This document shows positions 27,751 through 36,425 of a stretch of 52,624 nt of DNA, one piece after another (within the stretch, counting starts at the first letter, position 1; every line of letters starts with the position of its first letter). The stretch covers positions 1-52,624 of the forward strand of contig NZ_JAAEAA010000026.1 of NCBI RefSeq assembly GCF_010119545.1, in the 5' to 3' direction. Origin of the DNA: Pontibacter fetidus (GTDB lineage Bacteria; Bacteroidota; Bacteroidia; Cytophagales; Hymenobacteraceae). The notes below the pieces were generated by a model. It ran no database searches. It was not told the DNA's origin and worked only from the letters and a program-made list of their open reading frames with translations. A program made the translations under genes and the position numbers.

Positions 27751-27931
27751 ACTACTTTAGCAGATTAACTTTAGCAGATAATTTATTAACTATAGTGAGC
27801 AATGGTAAAGGAGAATCCTAAATAAAATGACAAGCCTGCAACTATAAAACAGCTAACTTGTGCCTTTAGAATAAACCATAGATTCCTTTACCAACCTGCA
27901 CTTTATTACCACAGCACATAACGCTCTACGT

Positions 27932-29680
27932 ATGTCCAAATCCAAAAAACTCAAGAATGTAACTATAGCCCAGGTTTTCAAGACCATTATCTGGCCGCGC
28001 AAAAAGTACCTTGGCATCGGGTTGGTACTCATCATCATCAGTCGTTTGGCGGGCTTGGTGTTGCCGGGCGCGAGCAAGTACCTGATTGATGATGTAATTC
28101 CGAACGGCGACAGCACCATGCTGAAGTGGCTGATCGGGGCAGTGTTAATAGCTATCGTTATACAATCGGTTACCTCGTTTGCCCTTACACAGATTTTGAG
28201 CGTAGAGGCGCAGCACCTTATTTCGCAGTTACGGGCCAAAGTACAGCGCCACATCATGCAATTGCCTATCCGCTTCTTCGATAATACCAAAACCGGCGAA
28301 CTGGTATCGCGCATCATGACGGACGTTGAAGGCGTGCGTAACCTGGTCGGTACCGGCTTTGCCCAGATGATCGGTGGTGTACTGACCTCGCTTATCTGCC
28401 TGGTGCTGCTCATTTACATCAGTCCGCTCATGACGGGTTTTGTCCTCATTCCGGTAGCCATTTTCGGGGTGATCTCGATGAAAGCATTTGGTAAGATCAG
28501 GCCAATATTCAGGGAGCGTGGGGTGATAAATGCGGAAGTAACAGGGCGGTTGACCGAGACGCTGGGCGGCGTGCGCGTAATAAAGGGGTTTAATGCCGAA
28601 GCCCAAGAGATCAAGACCTTTGAAGATGGCGTAACGAGACTTTTCCTGAACGTAAAACAAAGCCTGACCACTACCAGCATGGTAACCAGCGCGGCAACGT
28701 TGTTGCTGGGTTTTGCTTCGGCGGGTATTATGGGCATTGGCGGTTACCTCATTATGAAGGGCGAGCTCACCTTTGGCGATTTCCTGGCCTTTACCTTATA
28801 CCTGGGATTTATGATCGCGCCAATCCTGCAGATGAGTAACATCGGGAGCCAGTTTACCGAAGCGTTCGCCGGCCTCGACCGTACACAGGAAATCCTGAAC
28901 ACACCCCTGGAAGATGAACACGGGATCCGGAATCTGCAATTGCCAGCAATACACGGCGACATTATTTTCGATAAGGTTGCTTTTGCCTACGAGTCGGGGA
29001 AAGATGTCGTGAAAGAGATCAGCTTTAAAGCACCAGCCGGTTCGGTTACCGCGTTAGTAGGCACCTCCGGTTCCGGTAAAACAACTATAGCCGGGCTGGC
29101 CGCATCGTTCCTGAACCCCGACAGTGGAACCATAACGATAGATGGCCACGACCTGCAAATGGTAAGCCTGCAAAGTTACCGAAGCCAGCTGGGCGTAGTG
29201 TTGCAAGACGATTTCCTGTTTGAGGGCACCATCCGCCAGAACATCCTTTTCCCGAGGCCAAACGCTACCGAAACGCAACTAATGCAGGCCGTACATGCAG
29301 CGCACGTGCAGGAGTTTACCGACCGTTTTGCCGATGGCCTTGATACGCTGATAGGAGAGCGGGGCGTAAAACTCTCAGGTGGGCAGCGCCAGCGTATTGC
29401 CATTGCCCGCGCCATACTTGCCGACCCACGCATTCTGATACTCGACGAAGCCACCTCTAACCTCGACACCGAAAGCGAGAGCCTGATACAAGCCAGCCTC
29501 AAAACCCTGATGCAGGGCCGCACTACATTTGTAATTGCACACCGCCTCAGCACTATCCGCCAGGCCGACCAGATTCTGGTAATTGAGCAGGGGCGTATTG
29601 CAGAACAAGGCCGTCACGAAGAGCTCCTGGAAAAGCAGGGACGGTATTACCAGCTGTACACTTACCAGGCCCGCATCTGA
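27932..29680 (+). CDS. ABC transporter, fused permease and ATPase (exporter type)
   Basis: 582 residues in the MsbA/LmrA half-transporter layout that works as a dimer in the inner membrane. Six membrane helices occupy about 25-310 (for example YLGIGLVLIIISRLAGLVLPG, PLMTGFVLIPVAIFGVISM). The nucleotide-binding domain follows: Walker A LVGTSGSGKTTIAGL near 376, Q-loop QLGVVLQDDFLF, signature LSGGQRQRIAIARAIL, Walker B ILILDEATSNLD and H-loop VIAHRLST. Substrate could be lipid or drug; nothing local decides it. It is preceded by the repeat-rich gap and followed by a separate gene. Confidence 0.94.
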   Translation: MSKSKKLKNVTIAQVFKTIIWPRKKYLGIGLVLIIISRLAGLVLPGASKYLIDDVIPNGDSTMLKWLIGAVLIAIVIQSVTSFALTQILSVEAQHLISQLRAKVQRHIMQLPIRFFDNTKTGELVSRIMTDVEGVRNLVGTGFAQMIGGVLTSLICLVLLIYISPLMTGFVLIPVAIFGVISMKAFGKIRPIFRERGVINAEVTGRLTETLGGVRVIKGFNAEAQEIKTFEDGVTRLFLNVKQSLTTTSMVTSAATLLLGFASAGIMGIGGYLIMKGELTFGDFLAFTLYLGFMIAPILQMSNIGSQFTEAFAGLDRTQEILNTPLEDEHGIRNLQLPAIHGDIIFDKVAFAYESGKDVVKEISFKAPAGSVTALVGTSGSGKTTIAGLAASFLNPDSGTITIDGHDLQMVSLQSYRSQLGVVLQDDFLFEGTIRQNILFPRPNATETQLMQAVHAAHVQEFTDRFADGLDTLIGERGVKLSGGQRQRIAIARAILADPRILILDEATSNLDTESESLIQASLKTLMQGRTTFVIAHRLSTIRQADQILVIEQGRIAEQGRHEELLEKQGRYYQLYTYQARI

Positions 29681-29784
29681 TCTTTTGTAGATGAGCCGAT
29701 CACGGTGATACAGGTAACTATAGCATTTGCAATCAGCTGACGCAGTGGTTATTAATTTTAGATTAAAACATCTGTAAAACACTA

Positions 29785-29792
29785 TACTTTTG
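29785..29792 (+). promoter_or_regulatory. Candidate -7 box (TACTTTTG)
   Basis: Matches TAnnTTTG. A transcript beginning about 6 bases later would start at or just before the first ATG (29799), so the ATG at 29823 is the better choice for the TPR protein. Confidence 0.5.
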
Positions 29793-29822
29793 TGCCGGAT
29801 GATTATATTTATAGTTGAAAAG

Positions 29823-31016
29823 ATGAACCGTAATAAGATGGGCCGTAAACTAAAAATGTTACTGGTAAGCATACTGCTGCTTTGCGCCGCACAGCTTTAT
29901 GCACAGCAAACCAACGACGAACTGACAGCATACATTGAGCGGCTTCGGCACTCCCTGGCAACAGGCGGCAGCGAAACCTCTTTTATGTCACTAGGGTCTG
30001 ATTTTTTGTATGCGCAGGATTACCTGGAGGCCGGAAATTACTCTTCTGCAGAGTATAGTTTTGCAAGCATCGTGCGCGCCAACCCCGACCATGCGTTTGC
30101 GAATTACCAGTATGCCGTGTCGTTGCTGAAACAGAAAAACCCTGAAAAAACGAAGCTGGCACAAACATATTTTCAGAAAGCCCTTGCATTAAATCCGTCG
30201 CTTAAAACACGCTATGCCACTGATGTGCCCGCACAGGTTGCTGTAACTCCAGATAAAACAACCACCCCTGTTAAAACTACTGGCACTCCTGCTAGCGCTC
30301 CAGCAAAAGCGAACACCGCTACTATAGCAGGCCTCGATGCCTACATTGCACAGCTAAAGCATTCTTATGCCACCGGCGGTAAAGAAACACAGATGTTTGC
30401 GCCCGGCCAGGAAGCCCTGCAGGGCATACTATACTACGAGAAAGGCGAATTTGGCAGTGCCGAAACACGGTTCAGTCTTTCGCTGGGCGTTGATGCCGAA
30501 AACCCTTATGTAAATTACCTGAAAGCAGTATCGTTGGCGGGCCAGGGAAAGGAAGCCGCTGCAAAGCCTTTTTACCAGAAAGCCATAGCCGGCGACAAGG
30601 CTTTGGCCGCACGCTATGCCACGGATGTAACGTCGGGCAAAACAAAATGGAATAAACTGCAGGCTTCTAAAGTGGTAAAGACGACCCCGGCCAAAAAAGT
30701 AACTTATGGCGGTGCGCTGGTATACGGTAACTATGCCTGCGACCAATCGGTATGGAATGGACCGAACACGAGCCCGGCTTACCGCTATGAGTATAAAGGC
30801 TATTTCGCGCTTAAAAAAGATGGTACCTACCGCTGGCTCGATGACGGAGGAACCGGCAAGTATAGTTACAACCCCAAAACAGGCGTAATTACCTGGCTAT
30901 CCGGACCTATGAAAAGCAAAGGACCTAAACTGACCAGGTACCAGCCAGGCACCAACGTAGCCCAGGTTACAGTAGAGTACAATGGCTTTACATGGCAGTG
31001 CGGCTGTAATAAGTAA
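29823..31016 (+). CDS. Secreted TPR protein with internal duplication and C-terminal Cys-rich beta domain
   Basis: 397 residues from the ATG at 29823. A signal peptide (LLVSILLLCAAQLYAQQ) is followed by two copies of a roughly 100-residue unit: YIERLRHSLATGGSET and YIAQLKHSYATGGKET begin them, and each ends in a YFQKALALNPSL- or FYQKAIAGDKAL-type TPR helix and a RYATDV segment. A low-complexity Thr/Pro/Ala linker separates the copies. The last 90 residues form a different, beta-rich domain (DGTYRWLDDGGTGKYSYNP, ending WQCGCNK) that contains paired cysteines. It is likely periplasmic; the function is unknown and the protein probably acts by binding partners. Confidence 0.72.
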   Translation: MNRNKMGRKLKMLLVSILLLCAAQLYAQQTNDELTAYIERLRHSLATGGSETSFMSLGSDFLYAQDYLEAGNYSSAEYSFASIVRANPDHAFANYQYAVSLLKQKNPEKTKLAQTYFQKALALNPSLKTRYATDVPAQVAVTPDKTTTPVKTTGTPASAPAKANTATIAGLDAYIAQLKHSYATGGKETQMFAPGQEALQGILYYEKGEFGSAETRFSLSLGVDAENPYVNYLKAVSLAGQGKEAAAKPFYQKAIAGDKALAARYATDVTSGKTKWNKLQASKVVKTTPAKKVTYGGALVYGNYACDQSVWNGPNTSPAYRYEYKGYFALKKDGTYRWLDDGGTGKYSYNPKTGVITWLSGPMKSKGPKLTRYQPGTNVAQVTVEYNGFTWQCGCNK

Positions 31017-31040
31017 AATGCCAAACCTGCTTACCTCTTT

Positions 31041-31084
31041 AAAAAAAGCGCCTCCCAGGTTACAAACTGCGGGGCGCTTTTTTT
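31041..31084 (+). terminator. Terminator of the TPR protein gene
   Basis: Stem AAAAAAAGCGCC / GGCGCTTTTTTT with a long loop, 25 bases after the stop. Confidence 0.8.
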
Positions 31085-31235
31085 ACGTTACCAGGCTCAT
31101 ACCACATCCGTTTTGCTTTTCCCGGATACGCAGCTATAGTTTAAGACTCAATAAATGCCTATAGTTCAGATTAAACCGTTATGCCTGAAGGTCGTTTATA
31201 TAGAAGACATAATTTTATATAAACCTGATAAAGCT

Positions 31236-31874
31236 ATGAACAGACAAGAAAGAGATTGGTACAACTATGGCCGATACGAGGGCTATAACAACGATGCACA
31301 TTACCACGCTGCCCGTAACCTGACCGATGAGTTTGAGCAGCACTATCGCCACGAAAGAGGCAACAACAACAGAGACCGTTACCGCCCGCAACGCAGCTAC
31401 CATGAGGGCAGCGAAATAGAAGAGGAATACAACAGGCATAACAGAACGCGCCAGAATTATTCTGACCGGAACAATACCATGCGCCGGGATCAAGACAGAG
31501 AAACCAATTATTTCGGACATTATAATGATAACCAGGACAACTACCGCGGCGACGAGGAGTTCTACAGAGAAAATCAGGACCAGAACCGTCAGTTTGGTGA
31601 CAGAGGCGTAAGTTCTGGTTTCTCAGACGACTACGGTTCTTATAACAGCAGCCGCTACTCCGGACCACATAACCAGGACTACAACTATAGTTCACGCAAC
31701 GAATCCAGAAATATACACTACATACCGGATAGCGACGAAGGAGCGTACAACCGTTCCGGTTCTAACGTTGCTGGCAGATATAGTGCTGATGAATACTCAC
31801 GCTATAACAGTGGCCGAAACCGTTTCAGCAGCTCACACTGGAACAACGATGGTGAAAGAGTCCGCTATTATTAA
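31236..31874 (+). CDS. Low-complexity Tyr/Asn/Arg/Asp-rich disordered protein
   Basis: 212 residues from the ATG at 31236 (GCTATGAAC context). Nearly the whole chain is Tyr, Asn, Arg, Asp, Ser, Gly and Gln with repeated aromatic-arginine spacing (NRQERDWYNYGRYEGYNN, RYSADEYSRYNSGRNRF). No signal peptide, no hydrophobic core and no known domain. Such Tyr/Arg 'sticker' patterns resemble proteins that condense by phase separation or coat surfaces; this is inference from composition. The exact AACTATAGTT at 31683-31692 encodes part of an Asn-Tyr-Ser-Ser segment. It has its own terminator. Confidence 0.6.
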   Translation: MNRQERDWYNYGRYEGYNNDAHYHAARNLTDEFEQHYRHERGNNNRDRYRPQRSYHEGSEIEEEYNRHNRTRQNYSDRNNTMRRDQDRETNYFGHYNDNQDNYRGDEEFYRENQDQNRQFGDRGVSSGFSDDYGSYNSSRYSGPHNQDYNYSSRNESRNIHYIPDSDEGAYNRSGSNVAGRYSADEYSRYNSGRNRFSSSHWNNDGERVRYY

Positions 31875-31889
31875 AAACTATAAACTTTA

Positions 31890-31927
31890 AAAAACAGCCG
31901 CTGCCGCACAGGTAGCGGCTGTTTTAG
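31890..31927 (+). terminator. Terminator
   Basis: Stem AAAACAGCCGCTGCC / GGTAGCGGCTGTTTT with a short loop, 16 bases after the disordered protein stop. Confidence 0.85.
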
Positions 31928-32161
31928 TTTTAAGCATAACAGAAAAATACACCGGAGCGGGAGCTATAGTTTCATCGGTTTTCAGCAACACCTGGCAGTG
32001 TACAGAATTTTTGATTTGCCCTGCCGCGCTTCTCTGCGTACCTTTATACAGCTTATCACCGGAGGAACCAGCTATAGTTAGTTTGTTTTGCCCTACCTAG
32101 GCACACTGCTGTAACTATAAACGCTGCATCAACGTGCATACTTTCTCCTGAACTCAACACT

Positions 32162-32791
32162 ATGGAAAACCCTTTACAACTCAACATACCTATTACCATT
32201 TCTTACTCTGCCCTGGAAAGTGTATTGCAGCAGCAACTGATCGGTATGTACATCCCAAGACCCGAAGACGGCATATCAGAGAACCCCTATGCGCAGGTGC
32301 TGGATGTTGGTATAACAGGAAGCAGGGCAGGAGCTTATAACCTACAGCTTAGGGTGCAGCTCAGTATTTTACGAACCGTACTGAAACGTGACAAGGTAGA
32401 CCTTTACGCCTCGGTCGCACTGGCTTACGACAACGCTACCCAGCAGGTATTTGTGCAACAGTTTTCGATGGAGTCTGCTACTACCAGTAGCTTTTACAAC
32501 ACCGCCCTCGAGGTGCTGGTAAACAAAGTAGCCTATAACCAGATCATCGAGAAAGCCCGGATTGATGTTAGTGCAATTATTGGCAAAGAACTAGAAAAAG
32601 TGAACAGCCAATTAGCCGAAGGTTTGGAGCTGAAAGGGCTGAAACTGAAAGGTGCTGTAGCCGCAGTAACAGTACAGGATGTGGCCCCAAAACCCGATGG
32701 ACTTTCAGTAAATGTACAGGTACAAGGTAACCTGGAAGTAACAGTGCAAGATGCTTCAATCATCTTACCGTTGCTGGCTGGGGAACTATAG
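32162..32791 (+). CDS. Possible DUF4403/TULIP-like lipid-binding protein
   Basis: 209 residues, no signal peptide. The N-terminus (MENPLQLNIPITISYSALESVLQ) resembles the start of DUF4403-type proteins, which are thought to adopt a lipid-binding TULIP fold; strand-helix alternation (YNLQLRVQLSIL, VDLYASVALAYDN, LSVNVQVQGNLEVTVQD) fits an elongated beta protein. The match is by eye and partial, so the family is uncertain. Start context is AACACTATGG. No operon partners: the gene is preceded by about 230 bases of AT-rich sequence and followed by the 830-base repeat-rich gap. Confidence 0.55.
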   Translation: MENPLQLNIPITISYSALESVLQQQLIGMYIPRPEDGISENPYAQVLDVGITGSRAGAYNLQLRVQLSILRTVLKRDKVDLYASVALAYDNATQQVFVQQFSMESATTSSFYNTALEVLVNKVAYNQIIEKARIDVSAIIGKELEKVNSQLAEGLELKGLKLKGAVAAVTVQDVAPKPDGLSVNVQVQGNLEVTVQDASIILPLLAGEL

Positions 32792-32961
32792 GTTAGAAAT
32801 TAATACAACCTGGCAACGTTAGGTTTATTGTTTTTAACTGTCATTTCGGACAACGTAAGAAATCTGTTTCAGCTTATAGTTAAGGTTTATACATACCCGA
32901 ACCAAGTTATCGTTTCAAACTATCTCTAATCCTGGGAGCTCTATCAACTTACAGGTTTATA

Positions 32962-33125
32962 GTTCGCTTTGGCTCGCTCGCAGCCCGCGAGGGCTCGTCT
33001 TTGGGGTAGGGGACCTCGATAAGGGCATTGCGCTGCTGCCTTCTTGCTATCCCCGCTCCTCGGATTGGCTCACGCCACCCTACAAGTCATAGTCGCTCAA
33101 CCCAAAGACTGCGATCTTTCTACTA
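32962..33125. repeat. GC-rich block, probable dispersed repeat fragment
   Basis: Sharply more GC-rich than its surroundings and not coding in any frame. It carries CTCGCAGCCCGCGAGGGCTC, an imperfect palindrome, and reads as a self-contained unit. Other copies are expected outside the window; none is seen here. Confidence 0.45.
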
Positions 33126-33189
33126 TTGACAGCTTAGTTATAGTTTGATAGGATAAGCTCCGAGATTGATCATGACTATAATTCCGTAG

Positions 33190-33209
33190 GGACAGGTCGC
33201 GACCTGTCC
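33190..33209. repeat. Perfect 20-base palindrome
   Basis: GGACAGGTCGCGACCTGTCC, flanked by GTAG and GCC. Palindromes of this form recur in many bacterial genomes as dispersed elements. Confidence 0.85.
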
Positions 33210-33260
33210 GCCTCGTGGACTGTAACTATAAAACCATGAATCCAACTATAGCAAAGGCAG

Positions 33261-33291
33261 AAAGTCCCCCTTTGAAGGGGGCAGGGGGATG
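33261..33291 (+). repeat. Family A hairpin repeat, solitary copy
   Basis: Matches the repeats around the first DUF559 gene, with a C for T in the tail (GGGCAGGGGGATG). No nuclease gene accompanies it. Confidence 0.85.
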
Positions 33292-33338
33292 ACTAACACC
33301 AACTATAAAACTATAAAGTAAACTATAGTAAAGGCAGC

Positions 33339-33368
33339 AATTCCCTTCTTGAGAGGGGCAGGGGTGTG
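33339..33368 (+). repeat. Family B hairpin repeat remnant
   Basis: AATTCCCTTCTTGAGAGGGG followed by CAGGGGTGTG. It resembles the repeats flanking the second DUF559 gene (AATTCCCC hairpin then CAGGGGTGG). Confidence 0.65.
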
Positions 33369-33622
33369 TTATAGCAAAGGCTATCCTTCACTTCTTACAG
33401 GATGACAAAATAGAGAGTAAGTAAAGAAAAGCTCCCTTCCTTAGACTATCGGGAACGAGAGTTTGAAGGTAGCGAGCGGTAGCGCTGTGGGAAAAATAGG
33501 TGGTTGGACCACAGCAACTATAAACTATAACCCAGAAACCCAAACCACTACCCATTTCAGAAGTATATAAAAGTAGTTACCTTAGTTACCAACCCACAAT
33601 ATCCCAAACACTTATAAACCCA

Positions 33623-34453
33623 ATGGAAGTATTAGTGCTGGAAATAACCCATAACCACCAGGGGCAGGACGAAGTGCTGTACCCGGTCATGCTCCGGAAT
33701 AGCAGCGAGCTCTTGCTGGTGGATTGTGGCTATGCCGGTTCTTTGCCTATGCTACAAAAGGCCGCTGCCAGCTATGGAATTTTACTGGATAACCTGACAG
33801 GTATCCTCATCACCCACCACGACATCGACCACATGGGCGGACTGCAGGAACTGAAAGCAGCTTTTCCGAAGGCAAAAGTATACGCCTCCGCGTTGGAAGA
33901 ACCCTACATCAGCGGGCGTAAAAAGTCGTTGCGGTTGCAGCAGGCCGAAGCGCTGTATCATACCGTACCCGACGAGCAAAGGGCCTGGGCCAGACAGTTC
34001 CAGGAGAGCCTAAAAGTAGTGCAGCCTGTAGCTGTTGATGTGGTGCTTACCGAAAATGAAGTGCCTGCTTCCTGGGGCGACATTCACATCATCCTGACAC
34101 CCGGACACATGCCGGGGCATATCTCAGTTTACCTGCCGCAAAGTAAAACGCTAATAGCTGCCGATGCTGTGGTAGCAGCCCAGGAGGAACTGGACCTGGC
34201 AAACCCCAACTATACCTTAGACCTCCCGCAGGCAGTAAAGTCCGTTAAAAAACTACAACAACTGGAACTGGAACGCATCATCTGTTACCACGGCGGCGTT
34301 GTAGATGGGGCCATCCATGAGAAACTGGACAAACTGCTGGCAACCTATAAACCCACCCAAACGCCTGCCCCTGAAGACAAGCCACAGGACCTGAGCAGCC
34401 CGGTCTGCTATGCCCACTTAAAAGAGTTTCGGGAAGGCTTTGAGATGGAGTAG
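33623..34453 (+). CDS. MBL-fold metallo-hydrolase
   Basis: 276 residues of the metallo-beta-lactamase superfamily. The metal-binding motif reads THHDIDHMGG: the usual HxHxDH becomes HxDxDH, a variant seen in several MBL hydrolase groups. Further ligands are visible in GHMPGHISVYL and the Asp of LIAADAVV, and the C-terminal His in CYHGGVV. It is cytoplasmic and likely hydrolyses an ester or lactone; no neighbour tells which. It precedes the convergent DUF5694 gene by 27 bases. Confidence 0.88.
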   Translation: MEVLVLEITHNHQGQDEVLYPVMLRNSSELLLVDCGYAGSLPMLQKAAASYGILLDNLTGILITHHDIDHMGGLQELKAAFPKAKVYASALEEPYISGRKKSLRLQQAEALYHTVPDEQRAWARQFQESLKVVQPVAVDVVLTENEVPASWGDIHIILTPGHMPGHISVYLPQSKTLIAADAVVAAQEELDLANPNYTLDLPQAVKSVKKLQQLELERIICYHGGVVDGAIHEKLDKLLATYKPTQTPAPEDKPQDLSSPVCYAHLKEFREGFEME

Positions 34454-34480
34454 CCCTACAGTGTAAACCATCCCAAACCA

Positions 34481-35350
34481 CTACCGCAACACCTTATACG
34501 CCGGCACCAGCTCATGATAAGGCGAACTATCCACAGCCTGCTGCAGCGGCCCCAGGTGGCCGGCACCGTAGATCACCAGTATCTTATCTTCAGGGCTTTC
34601 GGTGATGCGCTGGATGTTGCGGAATATGCGCAGGTTGCGGTTAAACCAGGAGGCGCTGTACCAGTCCACGCCGGTATAATCGTAGGGCTGTGCCTCATAC
34701 TGAAAAGCCTCCCGGAAATAGTTTTCCAGGTCCTTGCGAATAGCTTCAGGCTGGTTCATTTCCTTTACTTTCTGGTAAAGGGTAGGTACTTGTTTGCCTG
34801 ACAGCTTTTGTTTGGCTTCGTGGCGGGCTTTTACCGTTGCCTGCATGTACTCCCAGAACTTCTCCATGTGCGCTGCTTTGTCTTCCCTAACTTCAAAGTC
34901 TTTGCTGCCAGGCTTTTGGTAGGCATCCAGATTACCCCAGGTATCGATGGCGTACACGCGCGGGTGCCCCAGCTGTTTGGCCAGCCTGAAACCCAACTGG
35001 TACTCTTCGCCCACGCCCAGCTCGTAGCGGCCCTCCAGGTAAGCCTGGTATAGCGAGTCCAGGCGGGCCTGCTTCTCCGGCCTTACCTCAATGGCAATTT
35101 TGGTAGGTTTGAAGGTAGCCATCTGGCTGGTAATGCGCGCTATGTCACGCTGGCTTTCGGGAGAGTTTATATCCAGTTGGTCGCTTTTTTCAGTTTTTAC
35201 CACATCCAGGTTAGGGTACGCGAAGTGGAAAGTGCCCAACAGCATGACCTGTGCCCGGGCATCATTGCCATCGGTTTTACCTTGTTGCGCCAGTACAGGA
35301 GAAAGGCAAGTACCTGCCAAAAGCAGAACGGCGAGTAATAGTTTTTTCAT
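34481..35350 (-). CDS. DUF5694 protein, exported (TraB/ChaN-like)
   Basis: 289 residues from the ATG at 35350 (MKKLLLAVLLLAGTCLSPVLA, a signal peptide); an upstream GTG would add 22 residues without sense. Seen: VMLLGTFHFAYPNLD near the mature N-terminus, KIAIEVRPEKQ, YAIDTWGNLD, and VIYGAGHLGPLQQ near the C-terminus, the Gly-x-x-His / Gly-Ala-Gly-His pair of the TraB/TIKI/ChaN-like superfamily. Members include metal-dependent hydrolases and haem-binding proteins; the activity here is unknown. It lies in the periplasm and converges on the MBL gene. Confidence 0.8.
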   Translation of the reverse strand: MKKLLLAVLLLAGTCLSPVLAQQGKTDGNDARAQVMLLGTFHFAYPNLDVVKTEKSDQLDINSPESQRDIARITSQMATFKPTKIAIEVRPEKQARLDSLYQAYLEGRYELGVGEEYQLGFRLAKQLGHPRVYAIDTWGNLDAYQKPGSKDFEVREDKAAHMEKFWEYMQATVKARHEAKQKLSGKQVPTLYQKVKEMNQPEAIRKDLENYFREAFQYEAQPYDYTGVDWYSASWFNRNLRIFRNIQRITESPEDKILVIYGAGHLGPLQQAVDSSPYHELVPAYKVLR

Positions 35351-35540
35351 AGTTAGGTAGGGTTTGTTTTTGCAATAGATGGAAGTGAGTGGAGAGAGGT
35401 TGCCTGGGAGAACCAAAATTGTATAGCGGATAGTATTGTATACTTTCTATAGGAATCAGTGTATCAAAACTCTATACTACCTACACCTCAAGTGCGGCTA
35501 TGTCAAGGTCTTACATAAAAAATAAACCAAAATAATAATC

Positions 35541-35582
35541 GCAACCGATTAGTTGCGCGTATATTAGCAAACAAACGGTTGC
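35541..35582. promoter_or_regulatory. Candidate ArsR operator, two inverted repeats
   Basis: Two 16-base elements, GCAACCGATTAGTTGC (35541-35556) and GCAAACAAACGGTTGC (35567-35582), each with GCAA/TTGC ends and 26 bases apart. The second ends 17 bases before the ArsR start, a good place for autorepression. Confidence 0.55.
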
Positions 35583-35598
35583 ATATTTTTATCCAGAG

Positions 35599-35919
35599 AT
35601 GAGAAGAGACGTTTTCCAGGCGATAGCAGACCCTACCCGAAGAGCCATTATTGGGTTGATTGCCTTGCAGGCCATGACGCCGAATGCGATAGCCGAACAT
35701 TTTGACACCAGCAGGCAGGCTGTTTCGAAGCACTTGCAGATACTTGTAGAGTGCCAGCTTGTGAAACAGGAACAGCAGGGGCGCGAAATTTACTACCAGT
35801 TGGAAGTAGCTAAAATGAAAGAAATAGACAAATGGCTGGAACAGTTCCGGAAGATCTGGGAAGACCGCTTTAACCAACTCGACACTATATTTTCTAACAT
35901 AAAACAAACTAAGCCATGA
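35599..35919 (+). CDS. ArsR-family transcriptional regulator
   Basis: 106 residues, a winged-helix repressor. Seen: [16 protein letters not shown], helix-turn-helix [21 protein letters not shown] with the recognition helix, and the wing [14 protein letters not shown]. No metal-binding Cys motif (CxC) is present, so it belongs to the metal-independent group usually paired with AHSA1/SRPBCC proteins. Its stop overlaps the next start by four bases (ATGA, 35916-35919), so the two are translationally coupled. Paired repeats upstream may be its operator. Confidence 0.93.
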   Translation: MRRDVFQAIADPTRRAIIGLIALQAMTPNAIAEHFDTSRQAVSKHLQILVECQLVKQEQQGREIYYQLEVAKMKEIDKWLEQFRKIWEDRFNQLDTIFSNIKQTKP

Positions 35920-36425
35920 AAAGAAACCTTGTATTCGAGTTCTCCGTGAACAAGGAAAACAACACGATCACCGTTAAAAGAGAGTTTGCCGCAGAGCTCC
36001 CGCTTGTGTGGGATGCTTACAACAAAAGCGAGATACTGGACCAATGGTGGGCGCCTAAACCATGGAAATCGCGCACCAAATCGATGGACTTCAGAGAAGG
36101 TGGCTACTGGCACTATGCCATGGTTGGCCCCGAAGGGGAAGAGCACTGGGCATTGGCTAACTATAAAGCCATTGACCCTAAAAAGCGCTTTACCGCGCTG
36201 GATGGGTTTGCAGATGCCGAAGGAGTGGTAAACACAGAAATGCCGCAATCGAAGTGGGAGGTAAGCTTTACACCCAAAGAGGAGGTTACCTTTGTAGAGA
36301 ACCTGATCACCTTCGATGACCTGTCACAGCTCGAAACCACCATCCAGATGGGCTTTAAAGAAGGCCTGACCATGGCCATGGAAGGCCTTGATGCATTACT
36401 GGCTGCTCAGAAACAGGAGGCTTAA
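35916..36425 (+). CDS. SRPBCC/AHSA1 domain protein
   Basis: 169 residues with an AHSA1-type SRPBCC fold, a deep hydrophobic ligand pocket. Seen: [49 protein letters not shown] and the C-terminal [17 protein letters not shown] helix. Such proteins form two-gene operons with ArsR regulators and may present a small ligand to them or act on it. The ATG is within the end of the ArsR gene. A hairpin follows. Confidence 0.9.
   Translation: MKRNLVFEFSVNKENNTITVKREFAAELPLVWDAYNKSEILDQWWAPKPWKSRTKSMDFREGGYWHYAMVGPEGEEHWALANYKAIDPKKRFTALDGFADAEGVVNTEMPQSKWEVSFTPKEEVTFVENLITFDDLSQLETTIQMGFKEGLTMAMEGLDALLAAQKQEA

Larger units (their letters stand above)
27543..27931. other. Repeat-rich intergenic region
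   Basis: 389 bases with the right-hand inverted repeat (27588-27622), a TTTGTCATCCTGAAGGATC fragment (27620-27638) recalling widely dispersed Bacteroidetes repeats, a further family A repeat (27720-27750) and one CTATAG. No gene is supported. Confidence 0.65.
32792..33622. other. 831-base gene-free region with mixed degraded repeats
   Basis: No reading frame is convincing. The region contains a GTCATTTCGGACAACGTAAG fragment (about 32840-32859) like a common Bacteroidetes dispersed repeat, a GC-rich block at 32962-33125, a perfect 20-base palindrome at 33190-33209, a family A hairpin (33261-33291), a family B hairpin remnant (33339-33368) and a broken family B copy near 33431-33515. Two CTATAG motifs also occur. 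It behaves as a landing site for repeats. Confidence 0.7.

Noticed and set aside
27853..28413. 186-codon minus-strand frame at the start of the ABC exporter
   Set aside because: Lies opposite the N-terminal membrane helices of a clear ABC exporter; composition is Arg/Ser/Thr-rich with no motif.
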